The notes below the pieces were generated by a model. The model searched no databases. It saw nothing but the letters and a program-made list of their open reading frames with translations, and was not told where the DNA came from. The position numbers were made by a program, and so were the translations under genes. This document shows positions 55,273 through 63,027 of a stretch of 64,000 nucleotides of DNA, piece after piece; positions within the stretch are counted from its first letter, which is position 1, and each line of letters opens with the position of its first letter. Source of the DNA: Mycobacterium sp. UM_CSW. Lineage in GTDB: Bacteria; Actinomycetota; Actinomycetes; Mycobacteriales; Mycobacteriaceae. The stretch spans positions 1-64,000 of the forward strand of contig NZ_AUWQ01000035.1 of the NCBI RefSeq assembly GCF_000455205.1, written 5' to 3'.

Positions 55273-55620
55273 ATGACCAGTCATCTGCGCGGGCCGTCGA
55301 TCCTGTTCGCGATCGGCGTCGGGCTCGCATCCGGGTGCGGCGTTGCGAACGCCGGGCCCGAAAACCCCAGGGTCACCTACGAGGTGAGCGGCCCGGCCGT
55401 CGCCGAATACATCTCGTATCAAACCGACAACGGTCAGCTGCACGCCGTGAACGCCAAGCTGCCCTGGTCGACGCAATTCACCGGTTACGGCGGCGAGGTG
55501 TTCGTGATCAGCGCCCAGGGGCCGGGTCCCATCTCGTGCAAGATCAAGCTCGACGGCAATGTCGTCAGCGACGCGACGGCTACGACGGGGACGCCGGCCA
55601 GAACCGTGTGTACGCACTGA
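55273..55620 (+). CDS. Secreted MmpS-like protein
   Basis: A 115-residue exported protein. A signal peptide (residues 6-27, ILFAIGVGLASGCGVANA) is followed by an MmpS-type beta domain: VTYEVSGPAVAEYISYQT, VNAKLPWSTQF and a Cys pair (ISCKIK and the C-terminal VCTH). Cleavage after ANA is likely; lipidation at the preceding SGC is possible but its lipobox is poor. Unlike the MmpS at 13715 it has no MmpL partner and lies 13 bases before cyp124. Confidence 0.75.
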   Translation: MTSHLRGPSILFAIGVGLASGCGVANAGPENPRVTYEVSGPAVAEYISYQTDNGQLHAVNAKLPWSTQFTGYGGEVFVISAQGPGPISCKIKLDGNVVSDATATTGTPARTVCTH

Positions 55621-55633
55621 TAGCGGCCCAACC

Positions 55634-56929
55634 GTGTCACTCAAGACAGGCATCGCGACTCGCGCGAACGGCGCGCCGCCGCCCGAGATCCCGCTGGCCG
55701 ACATTCATCTCGAGTCGTTCGAGTTCTGGGGGTACGACGACGACTACCGCGACGGCGCCTTCGCCACGCTGCGCCGCGAGGCGCCGCTCTCGTTCTGGCC
55801 GGCGGTCGAGTATGAGGGGTTCGAGGCCGGAAACGGGTATTGGGCGCTGACCAAGCACGAGGACGTGCACTACGCCAGCCGCCATCCGGACATCTTCAGC
55901 TCCGCCGGCGGCATCACGATCGGCGACCAGATGCCGGAGTTGGCCGAGTATTTCGGCTCGATGATCGTGACGGACGATCCCCGACATCAGCGGCTGCGCT
56001 CGATCGTCAGCCGCGCGTTCACCCCGAAGGTGGTGGCCCGCATCGAGGCCTCGGTGCGCGAGCGGGCGCACCGGCTGGTGTCGTCGCTGATCGCCAATCA
56101 TCCCGACGGCGAGGCCGATCTGGTCAGCGAGCTCGCCGGGCCGCTGCCGCTGCAGATCATCTGCGACATGATGGGCATCCCCGAGGAGGACCATCAGCGC
56201 GTATTCCATTGGACCAACGTCATTCTCGGGTTCGGCGATCCCGACCTGTCGACCGATTTCGGGGAGTTCACGCAGGTTTCGATGGACATCGGCGCCTATG
56301 CCGCCGCGCTGGCCGAGGATCGCCGCGTCAACCACCACGACGACCTGACGACGAGCCTGGTGGAGGCCGAGGTCGACGGCGAGCGGCTGACGTCGCAGGA
56401 GATCGCGTCGTTCTTCATCCTGCTGGTCGTCGCGGGCAACGAGACGACGCGCAACGCGATCAGCCACGGGGTGTTGGCGCTGTCGCGCTACCCCGACGAG
56501 CGCGAGAAGTGGTGGGCCAACTACGAAGGCCTGGCCCCCACCGCCGTCGAGGAGATCGTGCGGTGGGCGTCCCCGGTGGTCTACATGCGGCGCACCGTAA
56601 CCCGCGACACCGAGCTGAGCGGCGTCAAGTTGGCGGCCGGCGACAAGGCCGCGCTGTGGTACAACTCGGCCAACCGCGACGAGTCAAAGTTCGCCAACCC
56701 GTGGATGTTCGACGTGGCCCGCGATCCCAACCCGCATCTCGGCTTCGGCGGCGGCGGCGCCCATTTCTGCTTGGGCGCCAACCTCGCCCGCCGCGAGATC
56801 AGGGTCGTCTTCGACGAATTGCGCCGCGAGATCCCCGACATGGTCGCGGTCTACGAACCCGCCAGGCTGCTCTCGCAATTCATCCATGGCATCAAGAGGT
56901 TGCCGGTCGCCTGGACCCCACCACGCTGA
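55634..56929 (+). CDS. cyp124: Cytochrome P450 CYP124
   Basis: A 431-residue P450. The I-helix is LLVVAGNETTRN, the ExxR motif is in VEEIVRWASP, and the haem-binding loop is FGGGGAHFCLGANLARREI with the proximal Cys. The sequence matches M. tuberculosis CYP124A1 (Rv2266), a terminal hydroxylase of methyl-branched lipids, in nearly every block. The GTG at 55634 gives the same N-terminus (TAIATR/TGIATR type) as that protein; an earlier ATG would overlap the MmpS-like gene. A long palindrome starts 19 bases after its stop. Confidence 0.95.
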   Translation: MSLKTGIATRANGAPPPEIPLADIHLESFEFWGYDDDYRDGAFATLRREAPLSFWPAVEYEGFEAGNGYWALTKHEDVHYASRHPDIFSSAGGITIGDQMPELAEYFGSMIVTDDPRHQRLRSIVSRAFTPKVVARIEASVRERAHRLVSSLIANHPDGEADLVSELAGPLPLQIICDMMGIPEEDHQRVFHWTNVILGFGDPDLSTDFGEFTQVSMDIGAYAAALAEDRRVNHHDDLTTSLVEAEVDGERLTSQEIASFFILLVVAGNETTRNAISHGVLALSRYPDEREKWWANYEGLAPTAVEEIVRWASPVVYMRRTVTRDTELSGVKLAAGDKAALWYNSANRDESKFANPWMFDVARDPNPHLGFGGGGAHFCLGANLARREIRVVFDELRREIPDMVAVYEPARLLSQFIHGIKRLPVAWTPPR

Positions 56930-56947
56930 CGTCCCTCTCCTTTTCCT

Positions 56948-57009
56948 CGCGAGCAGACACAGAATCGCACAATTTCGCGTCGCGGAGTGCGATTCCGCGT
57001 CTGCTCGCG
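56948..57009. repeat. Long palindrome, copy R3 (downstream of cyp124)
   Basis: Arms at 56948-56970 and 56987-57009 (23 bases) pair with two mismatches around a 16-base loop. The left arm matches R1 except for one base. It ends 8 bases before the GTG of the following gene, so it covers the place where a ribosome site would lie. Confidence 0.82.
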
Positions 57010-57017
57010 GGTTTATC

Positions 57018-57566
57018 GTGAACCGCGTGACCATTCCCGCGTTTCCCTCCCCCGACGTGCTGGCCGCCCGCGAGAAGCTGGTGCTCGACCACTTTCACGA
57101 CGAGGTCCGCCAGGCCTGGGACGACGTGCTGGCGACCTTCCCACACCCGCGCTACGAGCTGATCCCGCAGATGATCGTCCACGACGGCGACGAGGCGGTG
57201 CGCGGCTACTACGTCTATACGAGAACCGCGTTCCCCGACCAGGACCACGAGATCATCGCGCTGCGGCACAGCGCCGACGCGGTGATCGTCGAGTTCTGGC
57301 TGATGGGCACCCACCGCGGATACCTCGGCAAGGTCCCGCCCACCGGCAGCCGCTTCCGGGTCCGGATGAACGCCTACTTCGTATTCGACGACACCGAAAC
57401 GCTTGTCTGCGAACGCATTTACTTCGACACGCTGACCATGATCAAGCAGCTGCTGGGCGGGCTGGACATGAAGAAGCCGGGCAACTGGTTGCTCGCCGCG
57501 CGCTGCGTGCGCGGCTTCCTGTCCATGTCCTCGGAAAAGCCGGACCCCGCACTGACTTCCGCATAG
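57018..57566 (+). CDS. SnoaL/NTF2-like protein
   Basis: A 182-residue protein with a SnoaL/NTF2-like fold pattern. A helical N-terminus is followed by a sheet with RYELIPQMIVHDGDEAVRGYYVYT and VIVEFWLMGTHRGYLG, then FRVRMNAYFVFDDTETLVCER. SnoaL-type proteins are polyketide cyclases or unknown-substrate hydratases. The GTG at 57018 is used; GTG at 57027 is also possible and neither has a ribosome site, because palindrome R3 abuts the start. It may depend on a leaderless or hairpin-sensitive start. Confidence 0.72.
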   Translation: MNRVTIPAFPSPDVLAAREKLVLDHFHDEVRQAWDDVLATFPHPRYELIPQMIVHDGDEAVRGYYVYTRTAFPDQDHEIIALRHSADAVIVEFWLMGTHRGYLGKVPPTGSRFRVRMNAYFVFDDTETLVCERIYFDTLTMIKQLLGGLDMKKPGNWLLAARCVRGFLSMSSEKPDPALTSA

Positions 57567-57574
57567 ACCGGCCG

Positions 57575-58282
57575 CTAACAGCCCAGTTGTGCTGCCAGGT
57601 CCAGGAAGTCGGCCGCGTTGACGTCGAACTCGTCGGAGTAGGCCACGTCGGCGTCGCCGTCGGCCCCGAACTCCAACGGGCGCGCGACGAAGGCCGTCGC
57701 AAAACCCAGCCCGGCCGCCGCGCGGATGTCGTACTTGTGGCTGGCCACCATCATGATCTCGGCGGGCTGCAGGCCGAGATAGGTCGCGGCCATGCGATAA
57801 ATCGCCGGGTCCGGCTTGAACACCCCGGCCATCTCGGCGGCGAAGATCGCGTCCCAGGGCAGGCCCGCGCGCTTGGAGATGTTGACCACCGCTGACACGT
57901 CGGCGTTCGACAGGGTGGCCAGCGTGTACAAGCGCTTCAACCGCGTCAGCCCCGGCACCACGTCCGGCCACGGCCTCAGCCGCTGCCAGGCCAGGGTGAG
58001 CTCCTCGCGTTCGGCGTCCGAGAAGCCCGCGATGCCGCCGTCGTCCAGGACGGCATCCAAAGCGCGCCGATACACCGAGTGCACGGACACCCAGCCACTC
58101 CCCTGCGCGCCGTCCAAGGCCGCGAAGTAGCCTGCGCGCCAACGCCGCACAAAGTCGCCCCAGTCCGCGCCCGGGTGCCGGCCCGCGCTGATCCGCGCCG
58201 CCTCGTCGCAGACGGTCGAGTGAAAATCCGTCGCCGTGCCCTGCACGTCGAACAACAGCGCCTTGACCACAAGCCTCATCAT
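57575..58282 (-). CDS. L-2-haloacid dehalogenase-like HAD hydrolase
   Basis: A 235-residue HAD protein of the type II haloacid dehalogenase group. Motif I is FDVQGTATDF (Asp nucleophile near residue 12), motif II is TLSNADVSA, motif III has the Lys of GVFKPDPAIYRM, and motif IV is VASHKYDIRAAAGLG. A helical cap lies between motifs I and II. Natural substrates of such mycobacterial proteins are unknown. Two adjacent ATG codons start the gene; a GTG four codons later is a weaker option. Confidence 0.87.
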   Translation of the reverse strand: MMRLVVKALLFDVQGTATDFHSTVCDEAARISAGRHPGADWGDFVRRWRAGYFAALDGAQGSGWVSVHSVYRRALDAVLDDGGIAGFSDAEREELTLAWQRLRPWPDVVPGLTRLKRLYTLATLSNADVSAVVNISKRAGLPWDAIFAAEMAGVFKPDPAIYRMAATYLGLQPAEIMMVASHKYDIRAAAGLGFATAFVARPLEFGADGDADVAYSDEFDVNAADFLDLAAQLGC

Positions 58283-58340
58283 GCAGGCTAAAATCTGCCA
58301 CGTCGAAACGCTTGACCATCCATGCCGAGGCGGGTAGTCC

Positions 58341-58694
58341 GTGGCCGAACCTGACGAGCGCGAGCCCGACTACCGCTTCACCTTCGCCAACGAGCGAACC
58401 TTCCTGGCCTGGCAGCGCACCGCGCTGGGGCTGCTCGCCGCGGCGGTCGCGCTGGTGCAGCTGGTTCCCGAGTTGACCGTGCCCGGGGCCCGGCGCGCGC
58501 TCGGCGTCGGGCTCGCGGTGCTGGCAACCCTCACCAGCGGAATGGGTCTGGTGCGCTGGCGGCAGGCGGACGTCGCCATGCGCCACGGCGATCCGCTACC
58601 CCGCCATCCCACCCCGGCCTACCTCGCGGTGGGCCTCAGCGTGGTGGGGCTGGTCGCGATCGGGCTGGTGATCGCCAAGGCGGTCATGGGTTGA
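58341..58694 (+). CDS. DUF202 (YidH-like) membrane protein 1
   Basis: A 117-residue protein with three membrane helices (about residues 27-45, 52-70 and 90-113) and the family start [17 protein letters not shown]202/YidH proteins are small inner-membrane proteins of unknown role. It starts with GTG at 58341. Its stop overlaps the start of the second DUF202 gene (TTGA), so the two are co-translated and may form one complex. Confidence 0.85.
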   Translation: MAEPDEREPDYRFTFANERTFLAWQRTALGLLAAAVALVQLVPELTVPGARRALGVGLAVLATLTSGMGLVRWRQADVAMRHGDPLPRHPTPAYLAVGLSVVGLVAIGLVIAKAVMG

Positions 58695-59020
58695 GTGACT
58701 CGACGGCGACAGCCCCGCCCAACGAACCGGCCGATCGCACGGTACTAGCGTGGACGCGAACGGCTTTCGCGTTCCTGGCCAACGGCGCGCTGCTGATGAT
58801 CAGGAACCTGCACGGCCCCGTCGGGCCGTGGCAGTTGGTCCCCGCCCTTCTCGCCGCCGTCGTCGCGCTGGGCACCTACCTGATCGCGGCGCAACGCCAG
58901 CGCACGCTGCAGCGGCAACCACTGCCGCCAAAGGTCACCCCGCGCCGGCAGGTGTACGGCATCGGGACCGCCGTGCTGGTGCTCATCGTCGTAACCACTG
59001 TCGCCCAGCTGGTCTACTGA
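58691..59020 (+). CDS. DUF202 membrane protein 2
   Basis: A 109-residue protein with the same DUF202 pattern ([21 protein letters not shown]) and three helices, but diverged from its neighbour. It starts with TTG at 58691 inside the preceding stop. Its own stop shares one base with the ATG of the alpha/beta hydrolase (TGATG). Tandem DUF202 genes are a common arrangement in actinobacteria; role unknown. Confidence 0.83.
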   Translation: MSDSTATAPPNEPADRTVLAWTRTAFAFLANGALLMIRNLHGPVGPWQLVPALLAAVVALGTYLIAAQRQRTLQRQPLPPKVTPRRQVYGIGTAVLVLIVVTTVAQLVY

Positions 59021-59901
59021 TGAAGGCCCTGCCCGTCCCCGCCGGGGTCGAGAAGCGCGACGTCGTCGTTCAGGGAATCCGCACCCGGGTCTTCGAGGTC
59101 GATCCCCACAACGACGTCACCCCGCTGATCCTGCTGCACGGCGGTGGCCTCGACTCGGCGCTGGTGTCGTTTGGTTCGGCGCTGGTTGCGCTCGGCGAGC
59201 GCCGGCGCGTCATCGCTCCCGACCTCCCGGGATACGGCGAAACCGAGTTCCCGGAGTCGTCGTTCTCCATCCCGTGGTACGGCGACTGGGTCGCCGACCT
59301 GATTCGCGCCTACGGCTTCGATCGGGTCGACCTCGGCGGGTTGTCGCTCGGGGGTTGGATCACGCTCGAGCTGGCCATCACCCACCCCGATATGGTGCGC
59401 CGCGTCGTCGCGATCAATCCCGGCGGCATCACCGAGAAGTTCAAGTTCATGCGCACCGCCGAGTGGGTCGCCCACCATCCAGGCCTGGGAAAGCGAATGA
59501 ACAAGCTCGCGGTGAGCCTGGGTCGCGGGCTTGTTCGCGCGCAGTTGCACGCCAGCCTCGGCATGAAGAACGCCTCGGCGCTGTCCGACGACTTGATCGA
59601 CGCGGTCATCATCAGCGGCAAGCTCCCGCATGCGGGCGAAGCGTTCGCCGCCACGCAACGATGGGCATTCGGCGCAGGACCGGAGGGACTGTCGCTGGTG
59701 TCCAAGCTGCCGCGCATCACGGCCAGGACGCTGATACTGGCCGGGCGCGACGACAGGCTTGTGCCGGTGGCCGATTCGATTCGGGCCTCGCGGCTCGTCC
59801 AGGACGGACAGGTGCGGGTCCTCGAGCGTTGCGGGCACTGGCTCGTGCGCGATCGCCCCACGGAATGTGTCCAGGCGGTGAACCAATTCCTCGACGTCTG
59901 A
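59020..59901 (+). CDS. Alpha/beta-hydrolase
   Basis: A 293-residue alpha/beta hydrolase with the oxyanion-hole segment LLHGGGLDSALVSFG, the nucleophile elbow GGLSLGGWI (Ser near residue 110), an acid in AGRDDRLVPVAD and the final His in CGHWLVRDRP. No signal peptide is seen. Coupling to the DUF202 pair by a one-base overlap suggests a common operon; the substrate is unknown. Confidence 0.87.
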   Translation: MKALPVPAGVEKRDVVVQGIRTRVFEVDPHNDVTPLILLHGGGLDSALVSFGSALVALGERRRVIAPDLPGYGETEFPESSFSIPWYGDWVADLIRAYGFDRVDLGGLSLGGWITLELAITHPDMVRRVVAINPGGITEKFKFMRTAEWVAHHPGLGKRMNKLAVSLGRGLVRAQLHASLGMKNASALSDDLIDAVIISGKLPHAGEAFAATQRWAFGAGPEGLSLVSKLPRITARTLILAGRDDRLVPVADSIRASRLVQDGQVRVLERCGHWLVRDRPTECVQAVNQFLDV

Positions 59902-59986
59902 CGGGGTTGCGTTACCAGAGAAATTTCATGAAAGTTCAAGCAAATTCCCAGGTTTGGGGCCCTGCTCAACTGGGCAAAATTTTGGC

Positions 59987-60715
59987 ATGATCGCACGTCA
60001 CTTCACTCGCTTCGCTGTTTCCGCGGCAGCGGCGGTGTCGGGCATTGGCGCCACCGTTGTCGCGCCCGCCATCCCCGTAGCCTTGGCCCAATGTCCGGAC
60101 GTCCAGGTGGTCTTCGCCCGCGGCACCGGCGAGGACCCCGGCGTCGGGCCGACCGGCCAGGCGTTCGTCGACAACCTGCGCTCGCGCATCGGCGGACGCT
60201 CGCTCGACGTCTACCCCGTCAACTACCCCGCCAGCAATGAATGGGCCACCGGCCTCGACGGCATCAAGGACGCCGGCTTTCACGTCGAGGACATGGCGAA
60301 GACCTGCCCGAACACCAAGATGGTGCTGGGCGGCTACTCCCAGGGCGCGGCCGTCATGGGCTTCGTCACCTCGTCGGCGGTACCGGACGGGGTCGACCCC
60401 GCGACCGTGCCGAAACCGATGGACCCCGCCGTGGCCGACCACGTCTCGTCGGTGGTGCTCTTCGGCATGCCGAACGTCCGCGCGATGAATTTCCTCAACC
60501 AGCCCCCGGTCGCCATCGGCCCGCTGTATCAGGCGAAGACCATCAAGGTGTGCGCGCCGGAGGACCCGGTCTGCTCGGACGGGATGAACTTCGCGGCGCA
60601 CAACACCTACGCCTCCGACGGGGAGATGATCGACAAGGGCGCGGCGTTCGCGGCCAGCCATCTCGGCGGCAACGCGGCGACGCCGGGGGCGCCCAGCGGA
60701 GGCTTCGGCACCTGA
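59987..60715 (+). CDS. Secreted cutinase-family lipase/esterase
   Basis: A 242-residue exported cutinase-family protein. The signal peptide ends near AIPVALAQ. The domain begins CPDVQVVFARGTGEDPGVG, with the nucleophile in GGYSQGAAVMG and the Asp/His of the triad in CAPEDPVCSDG and FAAHNTY. Four Cys residues fit the two conserved disulfides. Mycobacterial members act as lipases or phospholipases on host or cell-envelope lipids. The ATG at 59987 is used. It converges on the amidase with 4 bases between stops. Confidence 0.92.
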   Translation: MIARHFTRFAVSAAAAVSGIGATVVAPAIPVALAQCPDVQVVFARGTGEDPGVGPTGQAFVDNLRSRIGGRSLDVYPVNYPASNEWATGLDGIKDAGFHVEDMAKTCPNTKMVLGGYSQGAAVMGFVTSSAVPDGVDPATVPKPMDPAVADHVSSVVLFGMPNVRAMNFLNQPPVAIGPLYQAKTIKVCAPEDPVCSDGMNFAAHNTYASDGEMIDKGAAFAASHLGGNAATPGAPSGGFGT

Positions 60716-60719
60716 GCCG

Positions 60720-61481
60720 TTAGGCGGGGCCTTTGGCGTTCAGGAACGCGACGATCCCCGCCGTGACGGCGGCGGCGTACTTCGCCTGGCCGTCGGGGGT
60801 TTGCATCCGCGCGGCCTCGTCCGGGTTCTTCATGTTGCCCAGCTCGATCAGGACGGCCGGGTATTGGGCCAGGTTGAGCCCGGCGAGGTCGGCGCGGCCG
60901 TAGAGGCCGTCCGCGCCGGCGTAGGTGGACGGGTGAAAGCCCGCCTGCACCAGGGCATCCCGCATCGTGCGCGCGAGCTGGACGGCCGGGCCGGCCTGGA
61001 CGTCGTTCAGGGGCGGGCTGGAGTAGTTCACGTGGAATCCCGAGCCGGAGGCGGGGCCGCCGTCGGCGTGGATGCTCACGATCGCGTCGGGGTGCATCGC
61101 GTTCGCGGCCGCCGCGCGTGCATCGACGCAGGGGCCGACGGAGTTGTCGTCGGCGCGCGACAGCTGCGTGTGGACCCCCATCGAGTTGAGTTGACCGCTG
61201 ATGAGTCCCACCACCGCCCAGGTGAACGCGTGCTCGGGGTAGCCGTCGTCGGCGGCGGCGCCCGACGTCTGGCATTCCTTGGTGCCCCCGCGGCCGTTCG
61301 GAACCTGCTGGCTGATCGAGGCGTCGTTGACGGCGTTGTGGCCCGGGTCGAGGAAGACGCCCATCCCTGCGATGCCGGCGCGTGCCTGTGGCGCGTCCGC
61401 CAGCGCGACCCCGACGAGCGCCGGTGCGACCGCGGCGTATCTCAACACGTCGCGCCGTGAAACGGACCCCGGGGCACCCAC
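60720..61481 (-). CDS. N-acetylmuramoyl-L-alanine amidase (Amidase_3), Tat signal
   Basis: A 253-residue zinc amidase similar to the mycobacterial Rv3717 enzyme, which cuts the peptide from peptidoglycan muramic acid. A twin-arginine signal (SRRDVLRYAA) ends near PQARAG. Catalytic blocks are VFLDPGHNAVNDAS, PEHAFTW, IVSIHADGGP and LIELGNMKNPDEA, which carry the zinc-binding His and the catalytic Glu. The GTG at 61481 has a TACTAT -10 at 61494-61489 ending 7 bases upstream, so the message is probably leaderless. A GTG at 61514 is the alternative. Confidence 0.92.
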   Translation of the reverse strand: MGAPGSVSRRDVLRYAAVAPALVGVALADAPQARAGIAGMGVFLDPGHNAVNDASISQQVPNGRGGTKECQTSGAAADDGYPEHAFTWAVVGLISGQLNSMGVHTQLSRADDNSVGPCVDARAAAANAMHPDAIVSIHADGGPASGSGFHVNYSSPPLNDVQAGPAVQLARTMRDALVQAGFHPSTYAGADGLYGRADLAGLNLAQYPAVLIELGNMKNPDEAARMQTPDGQAKYAAAVTAGIVAFLNAKGPA

Positions 61482-61494
61482 CCGCGCGATAGTA
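61482..61494 (-). promoter_or_regulatory. Candidate -10 element for a leaderless amidase message
   Basis: On the minus strand TACTAT (61494-61489) fits the mycobacterial -10 consensus. The GTG of the amidase begins 7 bases downstream, at the expected start of transcription. No ribosome site is visible before that GTG. Confidence 0.5.
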
Positions 61495-61696
61495 ACAACC
61501 TGTCTCGGCCGCACCCCGTCTCGATGCAGCAAAGATTGACAACCGCCGCGATCGGCCAGCAACTCCGGCTGACAAACTGGGCTATTAGCATCACCGAAGG
61601 GAGTCGAAACAGTCTCCGGGTAAACCCTTTTCGCGGCGACACCGTCACGCAGGCGATCGAACAACGCTGGTGTGAGTTTCAGGAAGGAGAAGCTCC

Positions 61697-62560
61697 GTGC
61701 CCTACTCAACCGAACACGACGGGTTCAAGCTCTACTACGAGCGCTGCGGGCAGGGTGTCCCGATCGTCCTGATCCACGGCAATCCCGGCGACCACACGGA
61801 GTACTCCAGGGTCGTCCCCCAGCTCAAGGCACGGGCGGACATCACCGTCATCGACTTGCGCGGGTACGGCAAGTCGGACAAGCACCTGGAAGACCCGACC
61901 GCCTACGCACTCAATCGCCAGGTCGGCAGCGTCATCGCACTGCTCGAAGAACTGGGTATCAGCAACGCCGTGCTGGGCGGGTACGACATCGGCAGCTTCA
62001 CCGCCCAGACGATCGCGGCCACCCGGCCCGATCTGGTGCGATCGCTGGTAATCGCACCGCCCACCATGGGGGTAGGGAGACGGATTCTCGAAGAGGACGC
62101 GGTGAACGCGTTCGTGCACGCCATCTTCTACAAATCCGAACTGGTCGAGGAAATCATCGACGGGAAGCCCGACGCCGTCCGCGCGGCACTCAAGGAAAAC
62201 CTGGTGAACTGGTCGGCACCCGGATCGACCGTCGTCGACGACCTCCTGGACCACTTGACCGCGAACCACTCCGCACCCGGAGCCTTCCTGGCCGGCGTTC
62301 TGTGGTTCCGCAACGCTGAGGGAAACCCCATCACCTACTACGCCAACGAGACAACACCGGCCCGCGAAGACAGGTTCTCCACGCCCGTGACCATCTTGTG
62401 GCCCGACCAGGATCCGTTGTTTCCGCAGACATGGAGCGACACCCTGGATGACTTCTACGCGGACTTCACCCTCGAATTCCTCGACAACTGTGGCCATTTC
62501 AGCCCACTGGAGTCGCCCGACACCTGGTCCAAGCACCTGCTGGAACACATCAGTCGCTGA
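61697..62560 (+). CDS. Alpha/beta-hydrolase with Asp nucleophile (haloalkane dehalogenase/epoxide hydrolase type)
   Basis: A 287-residue alpha/beta hydrolase. The oxyanion segment is IHGNPGDHTEYSR. The nucleophile elbow is GGYDIGSFTAQ, with Asp in place of Ser, as in haloalkane dehalogenases, epoxide hydrolases and fluoroacetate dehalogenases. The acid lies in WPDQDPLFPQ and the His in NCGHFSPLE. It starts with GTG at 61697 after AGGAAGGAG. There is no signal peptide. Which reaction it performs cannot be told from the sequence alone. Confidence 0.86.
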   Translation: MPYSTEHDGFKLYYERCGQGVPIVLIHGNPGDHTEYSRVVPQLKARADITVIDLRGYGKSDKHLEDPTAYALNRQVGSVIALLEELGISNAVLGGYDIGSFTAQTIAATRPDLVRSLVIAPPTMGVGRRILEEDAVNAFVHAIFYKSELVEEIIDGKPDAVRAALKENLVNWSAPGSTVVDDLLDHLTANHSAPGAFLAGVLWFRNAEGNPITYYANETTPAREDRFSTPVTILWPDQDPLFPQTWSDTLDDFYADFTLEFLDNCGHFSPLESPDTWSKHLLEHISR

Positions 62561-62599
62561 CCGCCGGCCACGACACCTGAGCACCAGCCCACGCCTCTT

Positions 62600-62616
62600 G
62601 TCAGGGCGGCCCTGAC
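62600..62616. promoter_or_regulatory. Operator candidate 1 upstream of the ClpX-zinc-finger gene
   Basis: GTCAGGG and CCCTGAC form a perfect 7-bp inverted repeat around CGG. It is 42 bases before the start codon. Confidence 0.55.
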
Positions 62617-62625
62617 GCCGTAGTG

Positions 62626-62644
62626 TGTCAGGCATAGCCTGACA
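62626..62644. promoter_or_regulatory. Operator candidate 2 upstream of the ClpX-zinc-finger gene
   Basis: TGTCAGG and CCTGACA form a perfect 7-bp inverted repeat around CATAG. Its centre is 27 bases from that of the first site, close to 2.5 helical turns. Confidence 0.55.
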
Positions 62645-62658
62645 ACCAGGGAGTCCCG

Positions 62659-63024
62659 ATGAGCCCCACCAAGCAGACCGCCCAGATCTGGTGTTCGTTC
62701 TGCGGCAAGTCCAACACCGAGGTCGACAAGCTGGTGGCCGGACCGGGCGTGCAGATCTGCAACGAGTGCATCGACCTGTCGCAGGCCATCATCGACGAGT
62801 ACCGGGGCAAGCCGAACGAGCTTCGGATGCCGATCTGGGAGTCGTGGAGCGATCAGCAGATGCTCGACCACATCCCCCGCATGGCGGTGGTGGCCCAGCG
62901 GGTCGAGGCCGACCTGCGCTCGTGGGTGAGCGAGCTGCGCCGGCGCGGGGTCACCTGGGCGAAAATCGGCCAGACGCTGGGCATTACGCGCCAGTCCGCG
63001 TGGGAGCGGTTCGCCGGCGAATAG
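62659..63024 (+). CDS. ClpX-type C4 zinc finger fused to a helix-turn-helix
   Basis: A 121-residue protein. Residues about 10-48 form a ClpX-type zinc-binding domain: [18 protein letters not shown] then ICNECID (four Cys). The AAA+ ATPase of ClpX is absent. The last 35 residues resemble an HTH ([20 protein letters not shown]). The combination suggests a DNA-binding protein that may also contact ClpP-type adaptor or substrate partners. Two GTCAGG palindromes lie in its promoter, consistent with self-regulation. The ATG at 62659 follows GGGAG. Confidence 0.8.
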   Translation: MSPTKQTAQIWCSFCGKSNTEVDKLVAGPGVQICNECIDLSQAIIDEYRGKPNELRMPIWESWSDQQMLDHIPRMAVVAQRVEADLRSWVSELRRRGVTWAKIGQTLGITRQSAWERFAGE

Positions 63025-63027
63025 ATT

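Noticed and set aside
61524-61772. Short plus-strand frame before the second alpha/beta hydrolase
   Set aside because: It has no ribosome site and covers the promoter region of the amidase; the hydrolase start at 61697 has a strong site instead.
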